The notes below the pieces were generated by a model, which ran no database searches, had not been told where the DNA came from, and worked only from the letters and a program-made list of their open reading frames with translations. A program made the translations under genes and the position numbers. Positions 8,046 to 15,146 of a DNA stretch of 30,906 nucleotides are shown piece by piece; positions within the stretch are counted from its first letter, which is position 1; every line of letters begins with the position of its first letter. The DNA comes from Candidatus Equihabitans merdae. GTDB taxonomy: Bacteria > Bacillota > Clostridia > Lachnospirales > Lachnospiraceae. Where the stretch lies: the NCBI GenBank assembly GCA_018065025.1, contig JAGHUB010000281.1, forward strand, positions 1 through 30,906, given 5' to 3'.

Positions 8046-8063
8046 TGTCGTCAAAAACCGACA
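8046..8063. promoter_or_regulatory. Inverted repeat in the kinase leader, candidate repressor operator
   Basis: TGTCG (8046-8050) and CGACA (8059-8063) form an inverted repeat with an 8-nt spacer. It lies between the predicted transcription start (near 8080) and the RBS of the FGGY kinase gene. Binding here would block early transcription. The binding protein is unknown. Confidence 0.4.
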
Positions 8064-8086
8064 CCTTTAACAATAGCATCATATGA

Positions 8087-8115
8087 AATATACTTCCAAT
8101 TCGTCACTTTGTCAA
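8087..8115 (-). promoter_or_regulatory. Strong sigma-70-type promoter of the FGGY kinase-ABC operon
   Basis: On the minus strand there is a perfect -35 box TTGACA (8110-8115), a 17-nt spacer and a -10 box TATATT (8087-8092, 5 of 6 matches). Transcription would start near 8080, about 50 nt before the kinase ATG. This gives the operon its own promoter, independent of the ABC-2/DUF4340 cluster upstream. Confidence 0.75.
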
Positions 8116-8120
8116 CATTT

Positions 8121-8159
8121 CCCACAAGATACCACATGAAAAACATTTGTTTATGTGGG
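8121..8159. promoter_or_regulatory. Cluster of TGTGG half-sites upstream of the -35 box
   Basis: CCACAT (8132-8137) and ATGTGG (8153-8158) form an inverted repeat. A third copy in direct orientation, CCACA (8122-8126), lies 10 nt from the first. A smaller AACA/TGTT palindrome is nested between the arms. The cluster ends just upstream of the -35 box, the usual place for an activator site. The protein is unknown; the linked response regulator is one candidate. Confidence 0.45.
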
Positions 8160-8219
8160 TTTGTATTGATTCATTTCTGTGTTTTTCCAGAATCCCCTCC
8201 CTGAATTGCTCTGTATTTT

Positions 8220-9632
8220 TTAATAATTTTCAATCTGAACAATCAAGTTTTCAACATCTTTTCGATTTACCAGGAATCCTTCATAACCATCTACTTCAAC
8301 CAAATAGAAGTTATTGTCGAATTTATAGTAACGAATGGTCACTGTGGTATCACCGCAGGAATTTCTGGTGAAGACGATCTCGGCATCAGCTTCCTCAGGA
8401 ACTTCCACTTCCTGATCCGGGAAACTATCTGCATTCATGCTGTTGATAACATAGGTGATATCCCAAAGATCATCTTCCACAGCTGTGCCGTCCAGCTTAT
8501 AACTGACCACTGTCATATCATCGCCCTGCAGGTCCTTGTCAGTACTTCTCACAAGTTCGATGGTGTGCTTTTCCTGTGGTGTAGAAAGATCAATGGCATC
8601 GATCTCTTCGAATTCAACCTTGCTGACACGAGGTGATCGCAGGGTGGCTATAGACATGTCCATGAGCTCTGCCATGTTTTCATTGTTTGAAATAAAGACG
8701 ATATCTTCTTTTTCAAAGTAGACCACCGTATTCTTAACGGAGATTCCCTCTTTATTCTGAAGTGTCATCTCATTGCCGATCTTTATGACGGAGGTGCATT
8801 CCTGGCCACCATCCTTATAAGTCAGCTCAAAACATCTGCGGGGATCTTTAAGTCCATACTCAGCCAGCTGCTGTTCCGTGGGCTTATAAGCAATACACTG
8901 GTCCAAGCTTAGATTGACGATGGCGTCCTTCAGGGCCTTGGCTAATTTGTCAGATGATGAATAATACTTGCCGTCTGCCAGAACAAAGCGATTGACCTTA
9001 TCGGTGTAATAAACTGAAGCACCATCCTCTACATAGACGACATCAAAGCTTTCATCCGGAGTCTGTGCCTTAATACTGCTGACTTCCGCAATGTCCACAT
9101 CCGGAATAAGTTTCTTGCTGGCCATGTCCAGAATAGTTCTGCAGAAACGTCTGGCATAAGTGTCCTTGGTACTGTAGATACCATCCACCCCGTCGCAAAC
9201 AATGTAATAGTCTGTTGTGGTCTGGTTCTCAGCGCCTACATAGATATGGAATGAAGATCCGTCATTCAGCTTCACTGTAACAATGCTCTGAGGTTTATCC
9301 AGGCCAAATTCCGCCTTATCAGTCAGGTCTTTCTTGACACGACGCTTGGCACGAACCTCTGTAACGCCCTTCTCCATGGATTCTAAAAATGCACTATTCA
9401 CCGGGAAAGTGGTGTCTTCCAGATATGTCCAGGTATCACCATCGTGTGAAAAGGTGAAGGTGCCCCCCTCGTTTTCAATCACAACAGAAGCAATGTTTTC
9501 CAGCTTCTCACTGCGGATCACTGTCTCACTGTCATCGGTGGATTCACTGCCGTTAAACAGTACAAAATACACGCCAAACAGCACCACAAGCACCGCTGCC
9601 AGAATCAAAACCGTCTTGGTCTGTTTTTTCAA
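8220..9632 (-). CDS. DUF4340-type membrane-anchored extracytoplasmic protein
   Basis: 470 residues. KK plus a single hydrophobic segment (about 7-26) forms an N-terminal anchor. The rest is soluble, beta-rich and contains repeated modules of the form E-x-I-x-S-V-V-I-E-N..., typical of DUF4340 proteins. These are usually encoded next to GldG-like proteins and an ABC-2 exporter, as here. Its ATG overlaps the stop of the GldG-like gene by 4 nt, so the two are coupled. Function is unknown. By analogy it may be an accessory subunit on the outer face of the membrane. No terminator is evident before the kinase promoter. Confidence 0.8.
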   Translation of the reverse strand: MKKQTKTVLILAAVLVVLFGVYFVLFNGSESTDDSETVIRSEKLENIASVVIENEGGTFTFSHDGDTWTYLEDTTFPVNSAFLESMEKGVTEVRAKRRVKKDLTDKAEFGLDKPQSIVTVKLNDGSSFHIYVGAENQTTTDYYIVCDGVDGIYSTKDTYARRFCRTILDMASKKLIPDVDIAEVSSIKAQTPDESFDVVYVEDGASVYYTDKVNRFVLADGKYYSSSDKLAKALKDAIVNLSLDQCIAYKPTEQQLAEYGLKDPRRCFELTYKDGGQECTSVIKIGNEMTLQNKEGISVKNTVVYFEKEDIVFISNNENMAELMDMSIATLRSPRVSKVEFEEIDAIDLSTPQEKHTIELVRSTDKDLQGDDMTVVSYKLDGTAVEDDLWDITYVINSMNADSFPDQEVEVPEEADAEIVFTRNSCGDTTVTIRYYKFDNNFYLVEVDGYEGFLVNRKDVENLIVQIENY

Positions 9633-11050
9633 ATCTTCTTCCTCCTTCTGATAATCACGACAATACCTGCCACAATTATCAATGCCGGCAAGACGCCAAT
9701 GGTAATGATACTGAATCTAGATGCGCTTGCGCCATCAATGGTCAGATAATCCATAGCCAGTGATTTGGCTCTGATGGAGATACCATTGTCTCTCTCACAC
9801 ATCCAGCCAAGTGAGTTGAGGAAAATGTCGGAGTTGCCTCCGGATACTGCCTCGTCAACTTCCTTTACCAGGAAGTTGCTGTTTGTGAACCATACGATCT
9901 TAGTGCTTTGGTCACCATAAGCTTCTTCAATAGCAACGGCTACATCGAAGGGGCCGTCAAGGTCACCGGACTCCTTCTCATAAGTAGTCATATCAGCGCC
10001 GGCAGTCTTGGAATAAGCGCTGTCGCTTGTGATCAGAAGCGGTGTAACTGTCAGAGAGCTTCTCAGTTCAGAGGCCGTTTCAATACCAAAAGATACCGGC
10101 ATAAGAACCTTGGAATTGTTTTCCTTCAGAGGATCGACGATAACATGAGAACCAAAGTCGGGCATGATGTAATGATTGTAGCCGGAGATAACCTTAGACA
10201 TATCGCCTTCTACAACGATGCCGTCGATGGGAGCCACACCGTAATCAGCCATAATAGACTCAAGATTGGGCATAGCTGTCTGCTGATAATCTGTAACCAG
10301 CATCATTCTGCCGCCATCAGAAAGGTAAGACTTGATCTTGGCCGTCTCTTCAGCAGAAAGATCCACTCTGGGAGCATTAATAAAGAGACAAGCTGTATCA
10401 GCGGGAATCTCATTACCTACCAGACTTATGCTGTCAAAGATAATGTTCTCACGACCTACTCCGTCAATGATCTCACTTGAAAGTGTGGGTTCATTGTGGC
10501 CTGTCAGCATATAGAGCTTGGGCATGTCTTCTGCAGTGACATAGTCGATGGCAGATGTAATGACAGCCTCTCCGCTAAATGCTTCATAGGAAGTGTCATA
10601 ATAGTCATCATACATATAGGTGTAGATATCCTTGTTGTAGATGACGGTGGAGCGTCTCATACTCTCCACGATGATACTGTTATTTTCTACAGTGCCTTCT
10701 GTATAGCGGCTTGTAAAAGTGGGTTCAAGAACAGGATCCACGTGTTTGACAGTGATCTTGTCATTCAGATCTGCATATCTTTCAACCAACTTGTAAACTC
10801 TGTCATCCTCGCTGCCGGGCTGACAGATGATATACATAGTCACGTCTTCGTTCAGTCCTTTGACAATTTCCACAGACTGTTCAGACAGTGTATATAAGCC
10901 TTTATTGGTTGTGTCATACTGGAGAACTCCCTTAGGCAGCTGTCCTACGATCAGATTAACCAGAAAAACCAGTGCCAGCACAATCAGGCTCACCACAATA
11001 CTGTAAGCCCCGCCTCGGAACTGTTTAGATATTTTCTTATTTAACTTCAT
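9629..11050 (-). CDS. GldG-like ABC transporter auxiliary protein
   Basis: 473 residues. A first transmembrane segment lies at about 18-37 and a second near the C terminus (about 446-466), followed by RRRKK. Between them is an extracytoplasmic domain beginning with the family stretch YDTTNKGLYTLSEQSVEIV, like the DLT-x-x-x-LYTLSEQT stretch of GldG proteins. DGGRMMLVTDYQQTAMPN is a Rossmann-like strand and loop region typical of the family. In Bacteroidetes GldG works with GldA/GldF in gliding. In Clostridia the homologues have no known role and gliding is not implied. It lies 32 nt downstream of the permease gene. Confidence 0.85.
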   Translation of the reverse strand: MKLNKKISKQFRGGAYSIVVSLIVLALVFLVNLIVGQLPKGVLQYDTTNKGLYTLSEQSVEIVKGLNEDVTMYIICQPGSEDDRVYKLVERYADLNDKITVKHVDPVLEPTFTSRYTEGTVENNSIIVESMRRSTVIYNKDIYTYMYDDYYDTSYEAFSGEAVITSAIDYVTAEDMPKLYMLTGHNEPTLSSEIIDGVGRENIIFDSISLVGNEIPADTACLFINAPRVDLSAEETAKIKSYLSDGGRMMLVTDYQQTAMPNLESIMADYGVAPIDGIVVEGDMSKVISGYNHYIMPDFGSHVIVDPLKENNSKVLMPVSFGIETASELRSSLTVTPLLITSDSAYSKTAGADMTTYEKESGDLDGPFDVAVAIEEAYGDQSTKIVWFTNSNFLVKEVDEAVSGGNSDIFLNSLGWMCERDNGISIRAKSLAMDYLTIDGASASRFSIITIGVLPALIIVAGIVVIIRRRKKI

Positions 11051-11082
11051 GTATTTTCACTCCTTCTCTGCCACACAAATGA

Positions 11083-11946
11083 TCAACCCCAGCGTCTCTT
11101 TTCGAGAGACTGGATACTGAAAAATGAAAATACGCCGATGACTGACAGGTAATAGATCACTGTACTGATATCGAAAACACCATTTTTAAAGGTATCCATC
11201 TTATCAAATACAGCAATGGTTCCTAACAAACCGGAAAATGAGCTGACTTCTAAAGAGGGTTTAATGAAATAAATGCCCACTACCAGGATTTCAAATAAGA
11301 GAACAATACTGCCTGCAAAGCTCCAACTCTTTGATACGTATCTTGTGATACCGCCGATGATCAGAACGATAACGGTATAACCGATCAGTGCTGAGAAAAC
11401 CGTTTTGGAAACCAGACCTGTTATATCATTTGCCAGATAGGCAGCCAGGATCATGCCAAAGCAGATAGCGGCGGCTACGATCTGACTATCTGTCAGTGAA
11501 GATGAGAACATGCCGATAGCCAGCAGAGCTGCACCCATCAGAAACAGACCAAAGATGGAACTATAAGCTGTAAGCATGGGGACCTTGCCGTATTTTGACA
11601 GAATCACGGGATAGGCGCAGGTAACGATAAAAGGAATAGCCATAACAGTCAGCATGGCCAGATATTTCCCAAATACGATCTTGTAAGATTCCACAGCTGT
11701 TGAGAACAGAAGCTTGTCTGTATTCAGCTTTCTTTCTTCAGAAAGAACTCTCATGCTGAGAATAGGTGTGGTAATAAGAAAGACATACTTCATTGCATAT
11801 GGAACATATTCGAAGTTGGCGTACTTACTGGTCAGGCAAATGGTTGCTGTATAGATGCCGAATATAACCAGAAGGAAGGCAACGAATACATAGCCGATAA
11901 TGCCCATGAAGTAAGACTGCAACTCTCTTTTGTAAATAGCTGCCAT
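11083..11946 (-). CDS. ABC-2 type transporter permease (GldF-like)
   Basis: 287 residues with about six hydrophobic membrane segments, including YFMGIIGYVFVAFLLVIFGI near the N terminus. The SMRVLSEERKLNTDKLLFST region near 60-85 matches the cytoplasmic coupling loop of GldF/NosY-like permeases. It would form the channel with the ATPase encoded just upstream. The start overlaps the ATPase stop in the arrangement TAATG, a sign of coupled translation. Substrate is unknown. Confidence 0.88.
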   Translation of the reverse strand: MAAIYKRELQSYFMGIIGYVFVAFLLVIFGIYTATICLTSKYANFEYVPYAMKYVFLITTPILSMRVLSEERKLNTDKLLFSTAVESYKIVFGKYLAMLTVMAIPFIVTCAYPVILSKYGKVPMLTAYSSIFGLFLMGAALLAIGMFSSSLTDSQIVAAAICFGMILAAYLANDITGLVSKTVFSALIGYTVIVLIIGGITRYVSKSWSFAGSIVLLFEILVVGIYFIKPSLEVSSFSGLLGTIAVFDKMDTFKNGVFDISTVIYYLSVIGVFSFFSIQSLEKRRWG

Positions 11947-12887
11947 TATTTTTCTCCTTGCTGTGTAATGCTGGAGAAAATCTCCTCCAGTGATTTCTTG
12001 TCGTAATTCATCTTGATAATGGGATAGCCTGCTTTGGCAAAGTACATGAAAACTTCTGCACGCAGATCTTCTTCCTTCTCAAAGTCGATGGATACGTCCA
12101 CGGCATTCTTCTCTTCTGAGGGGTTGATCTCGAAGGAAGATCCGAAAGGTGAATCCTTAAGAAGACTTCTGACATTGGCCTCACGGGCAACCACTGTCAG
12201 GCTCAGACGATTGGTTTTGGAAAGCATATGATCCAGATTCTCAATGGTATCGTCTGCATAGAGCTTACCCTTGTTGATGATGATAACTCTGTCGCAGATG
12301 GCACTGATTTCTGTCAGAATATGGCTGCTCAAGATAATGGTATGTTCCTGAGCCAATTCTTTGATCCACTCTCTGATCTCCACCATCTGAAGGGGATCCA
12401 GACCAACGGTAGGCTCATCCAAAATGATGATCTTGGGATAGCCAACGATAGCCTGAGCGATACCGCATCTCTGTCTGTAGCCCTTTGACAGCTGCTTCAT
12501 CTGTCGGTCAGCTACGTGATCGATACGGGCTTTCTTCATAACTTCTTCAACATGGCCATCGATTTCCTTCTTGGGAATGTGTTTGAGCTGGGCTACAAAC
12601 TTCAGATACTCTCTGGCTGTCATGTCCGGATAAATAGGAGGAAGCTCAGGAAGATAGCCAATATATTTCTTAGCTTCCTTGGGTTCTTCGTAGATATCGT
12701 GACCCATGATCTTAATGGTACCTTCCGTAGATGACAGACACCCGGTCATCATGTTAAGAGTTGTACTCTTACCGGCACCGTTGGGACCCAAAAAACCGTA
12801 AATTTTACCCTCTTCAATATCGAAGCTGATATCATCTACGGCTAAATAATCGTCATAACGTTTAACTAGGTTTCTTACTTCAATCAA
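11946..12887 (-). CDS. ABC-2 transporter ATP-binding protein (GldA-like)
   Basis: 313 residues. Walker A GPNGAGKST (about 33-41), a Q-loop region before LPELPPIYPDMT, signature LSKGYRQRCGIAQAI and Walker B IIILDEPTVGLD are all intact, so this is an active ATPase. A C-terminal domain of about 90 residues follows, as in drug/GldA-type exporters. The start is TTG at 12885-12887. It was chosen because GGAGG lies 8 nt upstream and the protein begins directly with the conserved IEVRNLVKRYDD. It is the first gene of the four-gene cluster and lies divergent from xylulokinase. Confidence 0.9.
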   Translation of the reverse strand: MIEVRNLVKRYDDYLAVDDISFDIEEGKIYGFLGPNGAGKSTTLNMMTGCLSSTEGTIKIMGHDIYEEPKEAKKYIGYLPELPPIYPDMTAREYLKFVAQLKHIPKKEIDGHVEEVMKKARIDHVADRQMKQLSKGYRQRCGIAQAIVGYPKIIILDEPTVGLDPLQMVEIREWIKELAQEHTIILSSHILTEISAICDRVIIINKGKLYADDTIENLDHMLSKTNRLSLTVVAREANVRSLLKDSPFGSSFEINPSEEKNAVDVSIDFEKEEDLRAEVFMYFAKAGYPIIKMNYDKKSLEEIFSSITQQGEK

Positions 12888-12926
12888 GGTATAATCCTCC
12901 GAGTATTAATGCATAACTAGCACATT

Positions 12927-12937
12927 ATTATCGCATA
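12927..12937 (-). promoter_or_regulatory. Possible extended -10 promoter for the ABC-2 cluster
   Basis: On the minus strand TGC precedes GATAAT (12927-12932), an extended -10 element with 5 of 6 matches. No good -35 box is seen at the right distance. It would start transcription about 30 nt upstream of the RBS. Confidence 0.35.
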
Positions 12938-13015
12938 TTCTCACAGAAAGTAGAATACAATTCACATTTTTTTCATCATCAAAACATTTTCCTTCAACAG
13001 GTTCCCGCCCGTTAC

Positions 13016-13044
13016 TTGGCTTCTCCTATAAAACATGCTATTGT
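13016..13044 (+). promoter_or_regulatory. Probable promoter of the xylulokinase gene
   Basis: TTGGCT (13016-13021, 4 of 6), a 17-nt spacer and TATTGT (13039-13044, 4 of 6) preceded by TGC, an extended -10. The RBS AGGAAAGGA (13060-13068) and ATG (13076) follow at fitting distances. Match quality is moderate. Confidence 0.45.
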
Positions 13045-13075
13045 TCTCATATATCACTTAGGAAAGGAATCCGCT

Positions 13076-14554
13076 ATGTTTTATATTGGTATTGACCTTG
13101 GAACATCTTCCGTAAAACTCATTCTGACAGATGAAAATGGCTGTATCTGCAAGACATTAACAAGAACCTATCCCATCGATTTCCCCCATCCGGGCTGGTC
13201 TGAACAGTCTCCCGAAGATTGGATGACTGCCATCGAAGACGGTCTTGGCGAACTGCTGGAGGGTTATGACAAGAGTGCCGTCAAGGGCATCGGTACCGCC
13301 GGTCAGATGCATGGTCTGGTTGTACTGGACAAAGAGGATAAGGTTATCCGTCCCTGTATTCTCTGGAACGACGGCCGTACTCAGAAGGAAACTGATTATC
13401 TTAACGATGTCATCGGCAAGGAGCGCCTGTCCCAGCTCACTGCCAATATTGCATTTGCCGGTTTCACCGCTCCCAAGATTCTCTGGATGAAAGCCAACGA
13501 ACCTGAGAATTTTGCCCGTATCTGCAAGATCATGCTGCCTAAGGATTTCGTCAACTATCGCTTAACCGGCACATTTTCTACAGATGTATCTGATGCCTCC
13601 GGCATGCTGCTGTTCGATGTTAAAAACCGCACCTGGTCCAAGGAAATGATGGACATCTGCGATGTGAAGGAAGAACAGCTGCCCGGCATCTACGAAAGTT
13701 ATGAAGCTGTTGGTACATTAAAACCGGATGTAGCTGAGCGTCTGGGTCTGCCTGAAGACGTTGTGGTTGCAGCAGGTGCCGGCGACAATGCTGCCGCTGC
13801 TATCGGTACCGGTACAGTACATGATGGTGACTGCAATATTTCCATCGGTACATCAGGTACCATCTTTATCTCCAGCGACCGTTTCGGCGTAGACCCATTC
13901 AACGCCCTGCATTCATTTGCCCATGCCAATGGTCATTACCATCTGATGGGATGCATGCTTTCCGCCGCTTCCTGCAACAAATGGTGGATGGACGATATCC
14001 TGGGCACCAATCAGTACGCTGACGAACAGACAGCTATTACCCCTGATAAGCTGGGTCGTAACCACGTCTACTTCCTGCCTTATCTGATGGGCGAACGTTC
14101 TCCCATCAATGATACCAACGCAAGAGGCTGCTTCATCGGTCTGACTATGGACAATACCCGTGCCGACATGACACAGGCTGTTCTGGAAGGCGTAGCCTTT
14201 GCCCTTCGTGATTCCACAGAAGTTGCCAAATCTCTGGGCATCGATATTTCTCACAGTTACATCTGCGGCGGTGGTGCCAAGAGTCCTCTTTGGAGAAAGA
14301 TCATTGCCAATGTCCTGAATGTCCGTCTGGATGTTCCTGCCACCGAAGAGGGCCCCGGCTACGGCGGTGCTATCCTGGCTATGGTTGCCAGCGGAGCCTA
14401 CAGCAGCATTATCGAGGCTGTTGACTGCTTCAACAAAGTGGTTGAGACCATCGAACCCGATGCAGAGCTGGCCGCTCTTTACGAAGAACGTTATTGCCGC
14501 TTCAAAAAACTGTACCCGGCTATGAAAGAAACATTTGCCGATCTGATGGAGTGA
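13076..14554 (+). CDS. xylB: Xylulokinase
   Basis: 492 residues from the ATG at 13076. This start is preferred to an in-frame ATG-like extension from 13016, because AGGAAAGGA lies 8 nt before it and the protein then begins directly with the conserved YIGIDLGTSS. Visible motifs: D7 in the phosphate-binding loop, GQMHG (76-80) and WNDGR (97-101), the hallmark xylulose-binding stretches, D237 in GAGDNAA (catalytic base) and GTSGT (258-262). It converts D-xylulose and ATP to D-xylulose 5-phosphate in the cytoplasm. No xylose isomerase gene lies beside it, so its xylulose may come from a polyol dehydrogenase or an isomerase encoded elsewhere. It is a single-gene unit with its own terminator. Confidence 0.92.
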   Translation: MFYIGIDLGTSSVKLILTDENGCICKTLTRTYPIDFPHPGWSEQSPEDWMTAIEDGLGELLEGYDKSAVKGIGTAGQMHGLVVLDKEDKVIRPCILWNDGRTQKETDYLNDVIGKERLSQLTANIAFAGFTAPKILWMKANEPENFARICKIMLPKDFVNYRLTGTFSTDVSDASGMLLFDVKNRTWSKEMMDICDVKEEQLPGIYESYEAVGTLKPDVAERLGLPEDVVVAAGAGDNAAAAIGTGTVHDGDCNISIGTSGTIFISSDRFGVDPFNALHSFAHANGHYHLMGCMLSAASCNKWWMDDILGTNQYADEQTAITPDKLGRNHVYFLPYLMGERSPINDTNARGCFIGLTMDNTRADMTQAVLEGVAFALRDSTEVAKSLGIDISHSYICGGGAKSPLWRKIIANVLNVRLDVPATEEGPGYGGAILAMVASGAYSSIIEAVDCFNKVVETIEPDAELAALYEERYCRFKKLYPAMKETFADLME

Positions 14555-14596
14555 TGACCCATTAGTCACACCTGTTAAATCCAAACAATGCAAAAG

Positions 14597-14634
14597 AATC
14601 CCTGGTTTGCAAAAGCTTACCAGGGATTTTCTTA
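14597..14634. terminator. Rho-independent terminator after xylulokinase, shared with the convergent operon
   Basis: AATCCCTGGT (14597-14606) pairs perfectly with 14619-14628 and TTTTCTT follows. On the opposite strand the stem is followed by CUUUUG, so it may also end the dhaKL-rpiB operon, whose last stop is at 14673. Confidence 0.8.
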
Positions 14635-14672
14635 TGCTTTATTCAGTTTGAATGACTGCTCAATCGAACTGA

Positions 14673-15110
14673 TTAGTGAGACATCTCATAGTTGACGATA
14701 GCATCAACCTTCTTACCGGATCTTTCGTTGTAAACGAATTCGCAGGAGAGATATGCACCGATCAATTCTTTGGCTAACATGTTGCCTGTTACCTGGCTGC
14801 CCAGAGTAATGATGTTGCAGTTGTTTGACAGGCAGGCACGTTTTGCAGAATAAACGTTCAGGACGTTGGCAGGATAAGCGCCTTTAAACTTGTTTGCTGC
14901 CAGCATTTCGCCGATTCCTGTACCGCAGAACAGAACGCCACGATCGGCTTTCTTTGCAGCAACATCTTCAGCAACAGCGATAGCAACATTTGCATAAACC
15001 GGATCATCGCTGCCATAGTCAACGACTTCGTGACCAAGTGACTGGATGTATTCGATCATTTCTTCTTTGTAAGCCTGAGCATTGGGATCACAACCAACGG
15101 CGATTTTCAT
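14673..15110 (-). CDS. RpiB/LacAB-family sugar-phosphate isomerase, probable tetrose-phosphate isomerase
   Basis: 145 residues, normal RpiB length. The start MKIAVGCD and the loop GVLFCGTGIG with C62 (catalytic base position) are kept. Aligned by eye with E. coli RpiB as I recall it, the phosphate-binding His10 of GCDH is Pro9, and the ring-opening His99 of RQHND is Ser95 in CLSNN. Arg133 is kept and Arg137 is Lys. Loss of the ring-opening His fits an open-chain tetrose phosphate, which cannot form a furanose ring. It follows the DhaK-DhaL kinase gene. That pairing resembles erythrulose kinase plus erythrulose 4-phosphate isomerase of tetritol pathways. Ribose-5-phosphate isomerase remains possible but less likely. 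Confidence 0.82.
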   Translation of the reverse strand: MKIAVGCDPNAQAYKEEMIEYIQSLGHEVVDYGSDDPVYANVAIAVAEDVAAKKADRGVLFCGTGIGEMLAANKFKGAYPANVLNVYSAKRACLSNNCNIITLGSQVTGNMLAKELIGAYLSCEFVYNERSGKKVDAIVNYEMSH

Positions 15111-15146
15111 ATTGTATACCTCTTATAAATCTTTCAAATAATGCAA

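Noticed and set aside
13016..13075. N-terminal extension of 20 residues for xylulokinase
   Set aside because: The extension overlaps the predicted promoter, and the later start at 13076 has a proper RBS and begins with the conserved YIGIDLGTSS.
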